Assembly (NCBI RefSeq): GCF_014842265.1 | Contig: NZ_JACYVI010000017.1 | Location: 1-64,000 of the forward strand | Direction of reading: 5' to 3' | DNA: 64,000 bases | DNA from: Pseudomonas sp. CFBP 13711 | GTDB lineage: Bacteria > Pseudomonadota > Gammaproteobacteria > Pseudomonadales > Pseudomonadaceae | Part shown: piece by piece, positions 15,694-25,017 of the stretch | Layout of the letters: every line of letters begins with the position of its first letter | Numbering within the stretch: the first letter of the stretch is position 1 | Program-made: the position numbers and the translations under genes | The notes under the pieces: model-generated | Databases searched by the model: none | What the model was told of the DNA's origin: nothing | The model's input: only the letters and a program-made list of their open reading frames with translations

Positions 15694-16329
15694 TTACCGC
15701 CTGCCCTCCGCCGCCATCCGCACCGCAAACCCGAACAACACCGTGCCCATCAGCCAACGCTGCACGGTCGCCCAACCGGGCTTCTGGGTCAGAAAAACGG
15801 CGATGGAGCCCGCCGCCATGGCGACCGTCGCATTCACACTCAGGCTCACCAGAATCTGCGCGCTGCCCAAGATCAGCGACTGGCTGAGCACGCTGGTGCC
15901 GTTGTCGACGGTGATGAACTGCGGCAGCAGCGACAGGTAAAGCACCGCCACTTTGGGGTTGAACAGGTTGGTCATCAGGCCCATCAGGAACAGCTGTCGG
16001 TTACTGTCCTGAGGCAAATCCCTCACTTGAAACGACGAGCGACCGCCCGGTTTCACAGCCTGCCAGGCGAGGTAAAGCAAATACACGACACCCGCCATGC
16101 GCAGTGTGTCGTAGGCATACGGGACCGCCATGACCAGGCCGGTGATGCCAAAGGCCGCGCAGAGCATGTAGAAGATAAAGCCGACTGCCACGCCGCCGAG
16201 GGAGATCAGCCCCGCCTTGCGCCCTTGTGAGATGGATCGCGAAATGACGTAAATCATGTTCGGCCCTGGCGTCAGCACCATACCGAGGGCTATCAGGGAA
16301 AAAGCGATGAGGTTCGAGAGTTCGGGCAT
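15694..16329 (-). CDS. LysE/RhtB family amino-acid exporter
   Basis: 211 residues with six predicted hydrophobic segments. TM1 ends in the family signature ALGMVLTPGPNMIYVISRSI. Exports amino acids or derivatives; the substrate is unknown. ATG 16329 is chosen because AGGAG lies six bases upstream; the longer frame has no ribosome site. It stands alone. Confidence 0.9.
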   Translation of the reverse strand: MPELSNLIAFSLIALGMVLTPGPNMIYVISRSISQGRKAGLISLGGVAVGFIFYMLCAAFGITGLVMAVPYAYDTLRMAGVVYLLYLAWQAVKPGGRSSFQVRDLPQDSNRQLFLMGLMTNLFNPKVAVLYLSLLPQFITVDNGTSVLSQSLILGSAQILVSLSVNATVAMAAGSIAVFLTQKPGWATVQRWLMGTVLFGFAVRMAAEGRR

Positions 16330-16634
16330 CGTGGGCTCCTGCCGGCGTGACGGAATATGCATCCGGACCGCGCCGAATTGCCGCCCCATTTCAGCCAACC
16401 TTTGTAGAACGGTCTATACACAGATGCCCGGAAAACACGCCATGACAGACGACACCCAACGCTGAGCCAAACGACACATGCATCACAGCACCCTGTGGCG
16501 ACAGCCGGCGTGAATTATTTGCTCAATAGTGGCAAAGGGCTCTTCCCAGCGTCCCGTTGGCGAGGGACACTCGGAGTCGTTGGTCGTGACCGATGTGGCA
16601 GTCGGGATGCAGCGTCACAACCCGGTGAAGCGCT

Positions 16635-17726
16635 ATGAACACTTCGGTCCCAAAAGGTCTCTCCTTCGCCAGACGCATGTACCTGCCGCGCAGTATCGGT
16701 CTGGGTATTGGGTTCTTCGCTGTGGCTGCAGCGCTGTACCCTTCCCATCCGCCGGCCTGGGTGTGGATCGCCATGATCGCCCACGGTTACGGCTGGCCGC
16801 ACCTGGCTTACCTGCTCGCCAAGCGTTCACGTCACCCGTACGCCGCCGAACGCCGCAACATGATTTATGACTCGCTGGGCGGCGGCTTCTGGGCGGGGGC
16901 GATGGGGATCAGTCCGCTGCCCACCGTGACGGTGCTGTCAATGATGGCGATGAACAACATCGCGTCCGGTGGTTTGCGTCTGTTTGTATTGGGTTCGCTG
17001 GCGCAGGTAGCAGGCGCACTGGTGGCGTACAAGATATTCCTGCCGGCGTTGTTTCCGCATGTTACTCAGCTGCAAGTCTTCGCCTGCCTGCCCATGCTGG
17101 TGATCTACCCGATGGCCATCGGGCTGGTCTGTTATCGCGTGGCCGTGCAGCTGTCCAGAAGCAAGAAAGCGCTGGAAAAGCTCAGCACCACCGACAGCCT
17201 CACAGGCCTCATGAACCACGGCGCGTGGAAGGATCGACTGGCGCTGGAGTTCGATAAATGCCAGACGCTCAATCGCCAGCACAGCGTGGCACTGATCGAC
17301 ATCGACCACTTCAAGACCATCAACGACACCTACGGCCATATCACCGGCGACAACGTGCTCAAGCAACTGAGCAACGCGCTGTCCGCCAGCCTGCGGCAGA
17401 CCGATCTGGCCGGCCGTTACGGCGGCGACGAGTTCTGCGTCATCCTGCCCGACACCACCCTGACCCAGGCGATCGAGATACTCGAACGCCTGCGCCGCAC
17501 GGTCCATGAGCACGCCCACTCGGCCCTGCCCGATCTCAAGCTGAGCCTGAGTATCGGCGTCGCGGCGTACGGCGCGCACCAGACCGACGCCGGCATGTGG
17601 CTCCACGAAGCCGACATGGCGCTGTACGACGCAAAAAGCGCCGGGCGCAATCGGGTCACGCCAGCGCAGCCGTCCAGCAAAGCGGCTGCGCGCGAGGGTG
17701 CTGCGCTGGGTGAGTCAGCGACGTAA
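16635..17726 (+). CDS. MASE2-GGDEF diguanylate cyclase
   Basis: 363 residues. The N-terminal half is a MASE2 membrane sensor with several hydrophobic helices, starting near RMYLPRSIGLGIGFF. A GGDEF domain follows from TTDSLTGLMNHGAW, with the intact active-site loop RYGGDEF and the product-inhibition I-site RQTD at the standard distance upstream. It should therefore make cyclic-di-GMP and be feedback controlled, affecting the biofilm/motility decision. The architecture matches E. coli DgcC (AdrA). A short Ala/Ser tail ends the protein. No EAL partner is adjacent. Confidence 0.93.
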   Translation: MNTSVPKGLSFARRMYLPRSIGLGIGFFAVAAALYPSHPPAWVWIAMIAHGYGWPHLAYLLAKRSRHPYAAERRNMIYDSLGGGFWAGAMGISPLPTVTVLSMMAMNNIASGGLRLFVLGSLAQVAGALVAYKIFLPALFPHVTQLQVFACLPMLVIYPMAIGLVCYRVAVQLSRSKKALEKLSTTDSLTGLMNHGAWKDRLALEFDKCQTLNRQHSVALIDIDHFKTINDTYGHITGDNVLKQLSNALSASLRQTDLAGRYGGDEFCVILPDTTLTQAIEILERLRRTVHEHAHSALPDLKLSLSIGVAAYGAHQTDAGMWLHEADMALYDAKSAGRNRVTPAQPSSKAAAREGAALGESAT

Positions 17727-17745
17727 TTGAGGTCCGAAAGATTCG

Positions 17746-18465
17746 CTATTCACTGCAGGCCATGGCATCGGTAGGTGCCTTAACCTGCTTGAGCAGCTCA
17801 AGCGGTGTCATGAGTGACAGCAAATTGTGCAGGCTGTCGCCCAATATCAGCGGCCCATACAGCCCTTCTTCCCGATCCAGATGCGTTTGCTGCACGTCGC
17901 GGTAGGCCTCGGGGTAGATGCTTTTTTCGATCGGCAGCAAGCGGTCGTAATGTTCGAGCAAGCCGCGAAAGACGATGCGCCGCTCGGTGACGCCGCGGGT
18001 GGTGGCGATGAGTTTGATGAAGAAATCCGAGTCGCTCTGACGCATGGCTTCGTACGCGGCGTATCGCTCCGCCAAGGTGTATGCGTCGGTCTCGTTGAAC
18101 ACCACGCAGCACAGGTCCTGACGCGAGCGTGAGCCGAACGGGTTGTTCACCGCGCGCCGGCGATTGCTCTGCGCCAGCGCGAAGGCCACCGCCCGTTCGG
18201 CCTCGTTCATACGCTCTGCGCTGCCAAGGCTGGAGAGATCATCCAGCGCAGGAGCCTGACGCCCCAGTCGCTCGACCTCTGCGCTGAAGGTGGCAAACAC
18301 GCCATGGGGCCCGAGCCATCGCTTGTGCAGCTCGCTCAGTTGGTCTCGGGACAGCCGGCTTTGCTCATCGACCAATTGCTGAAACGCGGACGAGGCGTCC
18401 ACATTAAAGTCTGCATCGATGCACGCTTGCTTCAAGGGCTCAGAGGTTGCGATTTGAAGGGTCAT
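17746..18465 (-). CDS. Unknown protein, 239 residues
   Basis: I do not recognise this protein. It is soluble, rich in charged residues and probably alpha-helical, with blocks SFQQ-type (SSAFQQLVDEQSRLSRDQL), NRRRAVNNPFGSRSRQDL, RFAAYEAMRQSDSDFF and GVTERRIVFRGLLEHY. ATG 18465 is preferred over 18474 because AAGG sits nine bases before it and abuts the earlier ATG. The upstream 190 bases are clearly AT-richer than the window, and a solo LuxR-type gene lies beyond. It might be a horizontally acquired pair, but this is an inference. Confidence 0.65.
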   Translation of the reverse strand: MTLQIATSEPLKQACIDADFNVDASSAFQQLVDEQSRLSRDQLSELHKRWLGPHGVFATFSAEVERLGRQAPALDDLSSLGSAERMNEAERAVAFALAQSNRRRAVNNPFGSRSRQDLCCVVFNETDAYTLAERYAAYEAMRQSDSDFFIKLIATTRGVTERRIVFRGLLEHYDRLLPIEKSIYPEAYRDVQQTHLDREEGLYGPLILGDSLHNLLSLMTPLELLKQVKAPTDAMACSE

Positions 18466-18654
18466 CGATTCCATCCTTATTATTGGTTGTTATTTTGGGT
18501 GCGCCATGGCGAGCACTTTTATTGAAAAAACAAAAAAGCACTGGCAGCGAAGTAGTAACGCAGAAAACCGCGCATCGCGAAATCAACTTCACCGTAGCAA
18601 ATCACGCTGCCGACGGATTGGAAGTTTGGTTATCAAATTGGGTTAATTATGCAC

Positions 18655-18927
18655 TTACCGTTCAACGGAACAATCCGTCAGATGTAGGGGTGGGAGTAGT
18701 TTTTTCTTTCGAGACGCCGTGATGTGCAGTGCAATGAGCTGTGCGCGGTTCTTCACCTCGTTCTTTCGCAGCAACGCTGAAACGTGGTCGCGGGCCGTGT
18801 AATCACTGATCCCCAGCCGCTGCGCGATGTCTTTGTTGGTATGCCCCTGCAGCAATAGAAGCAGGACTTCCTGCTCTCGGGGAGTGGCTTTGTTCAACCG
18901 TTTGCGCTTGCGTTCTTCTTCCAACAT
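18655..18927 (-). CDS. Solo LuxR-type HTH regulator
   Basis: Only 90 residues: a GerE/LuxR DNA-binding domain (TPREQEVLLLLLQGHTNKDI, then AQRLGISDYTARDHVSALLRK) with a short basic C-terminal tail. It has no receiver or autoinducer domain, so it may act constitutively or through a partner. GAGGG precedes the ATG. The flanking gaps are AT-rich and a Fur-like site lies about 275 bases upstream, which could bring it under iron control. Confidence 0.85.
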   Translation of the reverse strand: MLEEERKRKRLNKATPREQEVLLLLLQGHTNKDIAQRLGISDYTARDHVSALLRKNEVKNRAQLIALHITASRKKKLLPPLHLTDCSVER

Positions 18928-19200
18928 TGGCCCTCAACCGTCTCCGCGACTTGCCGGCCATGGCATTACATCTGCCAGGGCCGTGACATTGTTTTTATTG
19001 ATATTCAGGTTTTTAGCGCTTTAATCATTTACACGGTCAAGCCCGGTTAATAACCGAACAATAACAAGTAAATTTTCCTACAGATATTTGCGAAGCATCC
19101 CTACTTAAACACGCAGACAAGGTATTCGAACACGCCCCAAATGCAGGCCGTGTGGATATATAAAAGCGGGTCAGTTGTATAGACGGGGACAATAAACGCT

Positions 19201-19219
19201 GCAAATGATAATTACAATC
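19201..19219. promoter_or_regulatory. Fur-box-like sequence
   Basis: GCAAATGATAATTACAATC matches the 19-base Fur consensus GATAATGATAATCATTATC at 14 positions by my count. It lies in a 390-base gap between the LuxR-type gene (minus) and the MHS transporter's 3' end. Possible targets are the LuxR-type gene leftwards or an unannotated transcript rightwards. Confidence 0.55.
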
Positions 19220-19234
19220 ATCTGTTACAAATCA

Positions 19235-19314
19235 GCGGGTCAATCTGAGCTGTAATGGCACGGATTTGAAATCCGCATCATCGAGTCGACACGGGCGCCA
19301 TTGCGACGCCCTTT
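19235..19314 (+). ncRNA. Candidate Fur-controlled small RNA
   Basis: Just right of the Fur-like box are a perfect hairpin CGGATTTGAAATCCG (19261-19275) and a terminator-like stem GGGCG/CGCCC (19293-19311) followed by TTT. No protein gene fits on this strand. It does not resemble the PrrF sequence as I remember it, and the T run is short, so this is a weak candidate. Confidence 0.3.
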
Positions 19315-19320
19315 GCCCTC

Positions 19321-20640
19321 TCAGTTTCCAGCCTGCACTACCCGCGGATCATCGACCTGCATGCCCTTGCGCAGGCCGAAGAACATGGCCGTCACCAGAC
19401 CGACCGCGCCCATGATCACGCAATAGCCCACGCACACCCACGGACTCCACGGCATCAAGGCGATCAGCGCCAGCGGCGTGGTGCTTGCCCACAGCGCGTA
19501 GCTGATGTTGTAGGTCAGCGAGATGCCGGAGACGCGAATGTTCGCCGGGAACAGTCCGACCATGACCGAAGGGACGACGCCGACGATACCGCTGGCCAGG
19601 CCCGCCACCGCGTAAGCAAGGCTCAACGGCAGCCAGTGACTGACCAGACTGGCGTAGAGCACGCCAACACCGATGGGCAGCAACAGGCTGTACAGCACCA
19701 CGCCGCGCCAGGCGCCAATGCGATCGACCAGCATGCCGGCCAACACGCAACCGATGTTGAGGAAGACGATGCCGACGCTGCTCAGGGCGAAGGTATCGCT
19801 AGGGCTCATGCCGAAGCGCTGCTGCATCACCGTAGGCGTGATGACCACCAGCGTTACGACGGCGGAGGTCAGCACGCAGGTCAGCAACGCAGCCGGCAAC
19901 AGAGATTGCCGGTGCTGGCGTAGGACAGCGCGCAGCGGCAGTTCAGTCATGCCCTCGCGCTGGGCGTGCATCGCCATGAACACCGGCGTCTCGCTGAGCC
20001 AGCGTCGCAGCCACACACCGATGACGCCGAAGACGCCGCCCAGCAGAAACGGGATGCGCCAGGCGTAATCGAGGATTTCCGCGTGGCTGAACACTTTCGC
20101 CAGCCAGGTCGCCGTCAGCGCCCCGATCAGGTAACCGAAAGTCAGACCAGCTTGCAGAACACCCAGCGCATAACCGCGATGACCTTTCGGCGCGTGCTCG
20201 GCGACGAACACCCAGGCGCTCGGGACTTCGCCGCCAACGGCCGCGCCCTGAAGGATGCGCAGCGCCAGCAGGATCAGCGGTGCCCAGTAGCCGATTTCAG
20301 CGTACGTCGGCATCACGCCGATCAGCAGACAGGGCAGCGCCATCATCAGAATGCTGAGGCTGAACACGCGCTTGCGACCCAGTTTGTCGGCGAAGTGCGC
20401 CATCAGAATGCCGCCCAGCGGCCGCGCCAGGTAGCCGGTGACGAAGATGCCAAAGCTTTGCAGCAGGCGCAGCCACTCGGGCATTTCCGGCGGGAAGAAC
20501 AGCTGACTGAGCGTCAGGGCGAAAAACACGAAGATGATGAAATCGTAGATTTCCAGCGCCCCGCCCAGTGCCGCCAGGCCAAGGGTTTTGTAGTCTCCCC
20601 GGCTGATGGGTTGTGGGCGTGGTCGAAGAATGGCTGTCAT
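19321..20640 (-). CDS. MFS transporter, metabolite:H+ symporter (MHS) family
   Basis: 439 residues, 12 hydrophobic segments. MHS family marks are GGALEIYDFIIFVFFAL in TM1, the loop motif MAHFADKLGRKRVF, and LRILQGAAVGGEVPSAWVFV in TM4. Relatives carry citrate, proline, shikimate or alpha-ketoglutarate. It is encoded downstream of the TonB receptor on the same strand with a 115-base gap, so co-expression is possible; in such positions MFS proteins sometimes move siderophores or their precursors. ATG 20640 is taken rather than an upstream TTG. Confidence 0.9.
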   Translation of the reverse strand: MTAILRPRPQPISRGDYKTLGLAALGGALEIYDFIIFVFFALTLSQLFFPPEMPEWLRLLQSFGIFVTGYLARPLGGILMAHFADKLGRKRVFSLSILMMALPCLLIGVMPTYAEIGYWAPLILLALRILQGAAVGGEVPSAWVFVAEHAPKGHRGYALGVLQAGLTFGYLIGALTATWLAKVFSHAEILDYAWRIPFLLGGVFGVIGVWLRRWLSETPVFMAMHAQREGMTELPLRAVLRQHRQSLLPAALLTCVLTSAVVTLVVITPTVMQQRFGMSPSDTFALSSVGIVFLNIGCVLAGMLVDRIGAWRGVVLYSLLLPIGVGVLYASLVSHWLPLSLAYAVAGLASGIVGVVPSVMVGLFPANIRVSGISLTYNISYALWASTTPLALIALMPWSPWVCVGYCVIMGAVGLVTAMFFGLRKGMQVDDPRVVQAGN

Positions 20641-20755
20641 GAAAGACCCCAAATCACAGGTTGAAACGCACGCGGGTGCGACAAAGGCGCGCAGGATAAC
20701 AAAGCTGACGGCTTGCGGGCGGATCGCTGACGGCTGACGCGTTTCAGCGGCTGAT

Positions 20756-22927
20756 TTAAAAATTCACCGTCGCCGAAACCCGCGCCGTACGCGGTGCGCC
20801 GAGGAACAGGTAATCGTCCCCCAGGTATTCGCCCGCGTCGCGCCAGTAGCGCTTGTCGAACAGGTTGTCGACGGTCAGGCGCAAGACCGTGTCGTAGCCC
20901 TCGATTTTTGTCGTGTAGCGGCTGCCCGCGTTGAACACCGCGTAGTCATCGACTTTCACCGAGCCTTCGCGGTTGGCGAACTTGCTGGAGCTGTATTGCA
21001 CGCCGCCCAGCAGCGCCAAGCCTTGAATCGGCAGTGCGTAATCCGCTGACACACTGCCGCGGAATTTGGGCACGTTGATCGCCTGATGATCTTCGTAAGC
21101 CGCTGTTCCGCTGTCTTCAACCCGCGCGCGAATGGCCGCGACGCTGGCCGACATCTGCAGCTGGGAGGTCACGTAGCCGTTGGCGCTCAGCTCGACGCCG
21201 GTGTTCTTCTGCTGGCCCTGCTGGACGAAAGTCAGGCTGCCGTCGTCCTGGGGTTTCGAATACTGATAGGCCTGACGGGTTTGAAACACCGCTGCGGTGA
21301 AGCTCATGCGGCGCCAGTCGTATTTGACCCCGGCTTCCAGTTGGCGAGAGATCGTCGGCGCGAGGATTTCCCCGACATTGCTGTCGAACACCGACGCCGT
21401 GCCGCCCAGGGACAACCCTTTGCTGTAGCTGGTGTACAGCGAAACGTTGTCAATCGGTTTGTAGATCAGCGCAGCCTGGGGCAGGAAGATCGAGCGCTCG
21501 GTGTGACGGTTCTCGCTGCCGTCCTCGTTGTAGGCTTTTTCGTCGAGCTTCACTTCACGCCCGCCGATCACCGTTTGCCAATGCTCGTTGAAGCTGATGC
21601 GATCGGTGGCGAAAAGCCCGTACTGCCGGCTGTCCAGGCGCCGTTCGGTGTGGCCCACGGACAGCTCCGACGGCGCGAAGGTTTCCGGCGTCTCGTGGAT
21701 GTTGCCGGAGCCGACGTATTCGCTGAAATATGGCCGAGTGTCGACCGTGCGCCGGAACGCGCTGCTGCCGAAGGTCAGCTCATGCTTCAGCCAGCCGGTG
21801 TCGAACAGGCCGGTCATCGACGCTTCGACTTCATCGTTGCGCCGCGTGTCGTCCGGGCTGCGGAAATCGTAGATGTCGTAGCCGCCGCTCGGCGTAAAGT
21901 GCCCGGTCAGCGGCTCGGCAGGGCAGTCGCTCTGGTAATAGCAGCCGTAAGCGAAAGCGCTGTAGTCGTCGATGACCACGCGGCTGCGAGATGCGCTGAG
22001 GCTGGCTTTCCAGTCGTCGCTGAGGCGGTATTCGTAGCGGCCGGTCATGTTCAGCGAGTCGATGCCCACCGGATTCGAGCCGCTTTGATAGCCCAACAGT
22101 TTGCGCGGTGAGGCGTCGTGGGGCAGCTCGGTGCCGCCCAGCAGCTGATAGCCCGGCACCGAGCGCTGTTCTTTGGTCTGGTATTCGACGTCGAGCTGCA
22201 GGGTGGACTGGTCGTTGATGTTCCAGTCGAAGGCCAGCGAGGCGAAATCCCGTTGGCCATTGGCGTGCTCGACGTAAGAGCGAATGTCCTCGTGGGCGAC
22301 GTTGGCGCGCAGGCCGAATTGTTTCTCGCTGCCGAACCAGCCGCCGACGTCCGTGGCGATGTAGCGCTCGCCGTGCTCGTTGGTCGAGACCGTCACCGAG
22401 CGCACGTCTTCCGGCCGCTTGGTCTTGTAATTGATCACACCCCCAGGCTCCGACACGCCACTCTGCAGGCCCGACAGCCCCTTGAGCAGCTCGACCTGTT
22501 CCTTGTTTTCCAGTGCCACGTTCTGCTCACCGGTGATGCTGCGCCCGTTGATGCGGTAGCTGTTGGCCGCATTGAGCGAGAAACCGCGCACGACGAAATT
22601 CTCGTAGTAACCCACCGGCGCATAGCTGTCGCCCACCGACGCGTCGTTGCGCAGGACATCGCTGAGCAGCTTGGCCTGCTGGTCCTTCAGCCGCTCGGCG
22701 GTGAACACCGATATCGAGGCCGGCGTATCGCGCAGCGGCGCTTCGCTGAACCCGCCAACCGACGCGCTGCTCGCCTGATAGATCGACTCCTGCTCCCCCG
22801 TCACCCGCAGCGCATCCAGCGTCACCGGCTCGGCTTCCTGAGCCGCCAGCCACGGCGAAGCGAAAGCGATACTCAGCGGCAACAGCCGACGGGTGAAACC
22901 GGCAGCGGGACGGGACGAGGTGATCAT
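20756..22927 (-). CDS. TonB-dependent siderophore receptor
   Basis: Outer-membrane ferric-siderophore receptor of 723 residues. After the signal peptide (ending near WLAAQE) comes a TonB-box-like stretch (VTLDALRVTGE). The plug domain follows (DTPASISVFTAERL, then FVVRGFSLNAANSYRINGR), and the beta barrel ends in VSATVNF with a terminal Phe. ATG 22927 is chosen because AGGA lies upstream and the signal peptide then begins correctly. No FecIR-type regulators are adjacent and no Fur box is obvious in the immediate promoter. The ligand cannot be told. Confidence 0.93.
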   Translation of the reverse strand: MITSSRPAAGFTRRLLPLSIAFASPWLAAQEAEPVTLDALRVTGEQESIYQASSASVGGFSEAPLRDTPASISVFTAERLKDQQAKLLSDVLRNDASVGDSYAPVGYYENFVVRGFSLNAANSYRINGRSITGEQNVALENKEQVELLKGLSGLQSGVSEPGGVINYKTKRPEDVRSVTVSTNEHGERYIATDVGGWFGSEKQFGLRANVAHEDIRSYVEHANGQRDFASLAFDWNINDQSTLQLDVEYQTKEQRSVPGYQLLGGTELPHDASPRKLLGYQSGSNPVGIDSLNMTGRYEYRLSDDWKASLSASRSRVVIDDYSAFAYGCYYQSDCPAEPLTGHFTPSGGYDIYDFRSPDDTRRNDEVEASMTGLFDTGWLKHELTFGSSAFRRTVDTRPYFSEYVGSGNIHETPETFAPSELSVGHTERRLDSRQYGLFATDRISFNEHWQTVIGGREVKLDEKAYNEDGSENRHTERSIFLPQAALIYKPIDNVSLYTSYSKGLSLGGTASVFDSNVGEILAPTISRQLEAGVKYDWRRMSFTAAVFQTRQAYQYSKPQDDGSLTFVQQGQQKNTGVELSANGYVTSQLQMSASVAAIRARVEDSGTAAYEDHQAINVPKFRGSVSADYALPIQGLALLGGVQYSSSKFANREGSVKVDDYAVFNAGSRYTTKIEGYDTVLRLTVDNLFDKRYWRDAGEYLGDDYLFLGAPRTARVSATVNF

Positions 22928-23056
22928 CGGCGGGTGAGTTCCTGGTGATGGACAGTCGGGCAGGGAGAAACGCAAGCCAGTTCGGCGGCGCCTCTTTTAC
23001 GTTCTGCGCGGCGTTTTTACAACCGGGATTGACTTGGAATTCGGTGTGCAGGTGAT

Positions 23057-23425
23057 TTTTGCAGGACCCGCTTCAGCCTGGAGGGCTGCGGTACTGATGA
23101 GAGAGATATGTCGAATGTACTGGCCCCTTCCCGGCTAAAGCCGGTCCCACAGTCCATTACTGGCTGGAATAGAGATGGTGAGCAGGACGAGCTTTTGTAG
23201 GACCGGCTTCAGCCGGGAAGACTGCGGCATTGGCGAAACAAATGCGTTGAATGTACCGGCCCCTTCCCGGCTAAAGCCGGTCCCACAGTCCACTTGTGGC
23301 CGACATCGCGATGTTGAAGAACGAGCTTTTGTAGGACCTGGTTCAGCCGGGAAGACTGCGGCATTGGCGGAAAAAATGCGTCGAATGTACTGGCCCCTTC
23401 CCGGCTTAAGGGGGTCCTACTAGAT
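23057..23425. repeat. Tandem REP/BIME array, about 135-base period
   Basis: Three consecutive units each hold an inverted CCGGCTTCAGCCGG-type hairpin, the spacer TCGAATGTACTGGCCCCTTC (starts at 23111, 23247 and 23381) and a direct CCGGCTAAAGCCGG hairpin. Spacings are 136 and 134 bases. The third unit has decayed (CCGGCTTAAGGGGG). It fills the gap between the receptor and PQQ genes. Confidence 0.85.
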
Positions 23426-23465
23426 GCAGTTAATCAGGCGTTTGGGCGATAATTTCAAGGTAGGG

Positions 23466-24632
23466 CTATTGCTCTACCTTCAACCCCACCTTCAACAACT
23501 TCCCGTTGTCCTCGTCCGTCAGCACATACACATACCCGTCCGGCCCCTGCCGCACGTCGCGGATGCGGGACTTGAGCTCACCGAGCAAACGCTCTTCGTG
23601 CACCACCTTGTCGTCCTTGAGCTCCAGACGAATCAGCTCCTCGGACGCCAGCGCGCCAATGAAGACGTTGTGGTCCCACGCCTTGAACGTGCTTGAGTCG
23701 TAAAACGCCATGCCACTCACGCCCGGGGATTTCTCCCACACGTGGAAGGGATTTTTCACGCCCTCGACGGTCTTGCCTTTGGATTCGGAAATCGGCTCAC
23801 CGCTGTAGTCGATGCCGAAGGTCGAGATCGGCCAGCCGTAATTGGCGGCTCGCTCGATGATGTTGATCTCGTCGCCGCCACGGGGGCCGTGCTCGTTGGT
23901 CCACAGCGTGCCGGTCCAGGGGTTGAGCGCGGCCCCCTGCTGGTTGCGATGGCCGTAGCTCCAGATTTCCGGACGCACGTTTTTCTGGCCGACAAAGGGG
24001 TTGTCCTTGGGCACGGTGCCGTCGGGGTACAGACGCACGACCTTGCCCTGAAGCTTGTCGAGATCCTGAGCCGTGGCTTTGTCGTTGTTTTCGCCCAGGG
24101 CGATGAACATGTAACCGTCGCGATCAAAGACGATGCGCGAACCGAAGTGGTTGCCCACGGACAGCTTTGGTTGCTGCTGGAAGATACGCGTGAAGCCTTC
24201 CAGTTGAGTCATGTCTTCCGAGAGTCTTGCGCGCCCCGCCGCCGTGCCGCCGGTTTTGCCATCGCTCGCGGCCTCGGAGTAGGTCAGGTACACCATGCGG
24301 TCCTTGGCGAAATCCGGCGATAGCTCGACGTCCAGCAGACCGCCCTGCCCCTGCACCCAGACCTTCGGCACGCCGGAGATCGGCGCCGACAGTTTGCCGT
24401 CAGGCGTTACGCGACGCAGGTTGCCCGTACGCTCGGTGACCAACATGCCCTGGGCGTTCGGCAAAAACGCCACGGCCCACGGATGCTGCAACCCGCCGAC
24501 GACCTCATCGACGGTCAGCGTGCCAGTCTCGCTCTGGTAGGTCGCGGCTGTGGCCTGCACGGAGAGGCCCAACAATGCGGAGGCGCATAAGGTCGCTAGC
24601 AAGGTTTTGCGGAGAGTTGTGGTACGCAACAT
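23466..24632 (-). CDS. PQQ-dependent aldose sugar dehydrogenase
   Basis: A soluble periplasmic quinoprotein of 388 residues in the GSDH/YliI (Asd) beta-propeller family. It has a signal peptide (to about VQATA), GLQHPWAVAFLPNAQGMLVTE, the substrate/PQQ residues GNHFGSRIVF, EIWSYGHRNQQG, WTNEHGPRGGDEIN and the closing RIRDVRQGPDGYVYVLTDE. It oxidises aldoses such as glucose in the periplasm. ATG 24632 has AAGGAA upstream, and the longer frame is unsupported. The preceding small secreted gene ends 40 bases away on the same strand and probably shares its transcript. Confidence 0.93.
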   Translation of the reverse strand: MLRTTTLRKTLLATLCASALLGLSVQATAATYQSETGTLTVDEVVGGLQHPWAVAFLPNAQGMLVTERTGNLRRVTPDGKLSAPISGVPKVWVQGQGGLLDVELSPDFAKDRMVYLTYSEAASDGKTGGTAAGRARLSEDMTQLEGFTRIFQQQPKLSVGNHFGSRIVFDRDGYMFIALGENNDKATAQDLDKLQGKVVRLYPDGTVPKDNPFVGQKNVRPEIWSYGHRNQQGAALNPWTGTLWTNEHGPRGGDEINIIERAANYGWPISTFGIDYSGEPISESKGKTVEGVKNPFHVWEKSPGVSGMAFYDSSTFKAWDHNVFIGALASEELIRLELKDDKVVHEERLLGELKSRIRDVRQGPDGYVYVLTDEDNGKLLKVGLKVEQ

Positions 24633-24672
24633 AGGCGATTCCTTCGAAATGGAAGAGATGCTGGCGGTGGTT

Positions 24673-25017
24673 TCAGTTGCTGCGGCGTTCGGTATCGCTG
24701 GAAGGTCGAGCAGGTTGTTGCCGGGTCGGATAACCGTTGCCGATGCCACCGTTTTCAAGGGTGGGCGGACGGGTTTGAGTGGGCCCTATATTAGGCCCAC
24801 CGACACGTGGTGCGATGGATTCGGTGCCCTGACGGCTGTTGGGGTTGGCGCGGCGGACGGCGCCGTTGTCGGGAACATTGATCGAGCGGCTCGGATACCC
24901 TGCGGCCGCCAGAAGCGGCGGCGAGTGCGCGGTGTGATCATCAGCCTGCGCCAGGCCAGCGGATAACAGCCCGCCGAGCAAGACGACGGCGAGGCGTCGC
25001 GGAAAAGGGTTCATCAT
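24673..25017 (-). CDS. Small secreted Pro/Asn-rich protein
   Basis: 114 residues with a signal peptide (cleavage near GLAQAD). The rest is low-complexity and likely disordered (AAAGYPSRSINVPDNGAV, then GGPNIGPTQTRPPTLENGG). I do not recognise it. It is encoded immediately upstream of the sugar dehydrogenase and may be its companion, but nothing in the sequence shows this. Confidence 0.65.
   Translation of the reverse strand: MMNPFPRRLAVVLLGGLLSAGLAQADDHTAHSPPLLAAAGYPSRSINVPDNGAVRRANPNSRQGTESIAPRVGGPNIGPTQTRPPTLENGGIGNGYPTRQQPARPSSDTERRSN

Noticed and set aside
17746..18927. Toxin-antitoxin system
   Set aside because: The pair is not overlapping, sizes do not fit a usual pair, and the small gene is a LuxR-type HTH protein rather than an antitoxin family.
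19240..19320. tRNA-like look (GATTTGAAATCC stem)
   Set aside because: No acceptor, D or T arms can be drawn and GTTCGA is absent; only isolated hairpins are present.
22928..23056. Fur box for the TonB receptor
   Set aside because: I searched the immediate upstream sequence by eye and found no acceptable match to the 19-base consensus.
23057..23425. CRISPR-like regular repeats
   Set aside because: The repeats are palindromic REP hairpins, spacers are themselves repeated and there are no cas genes.
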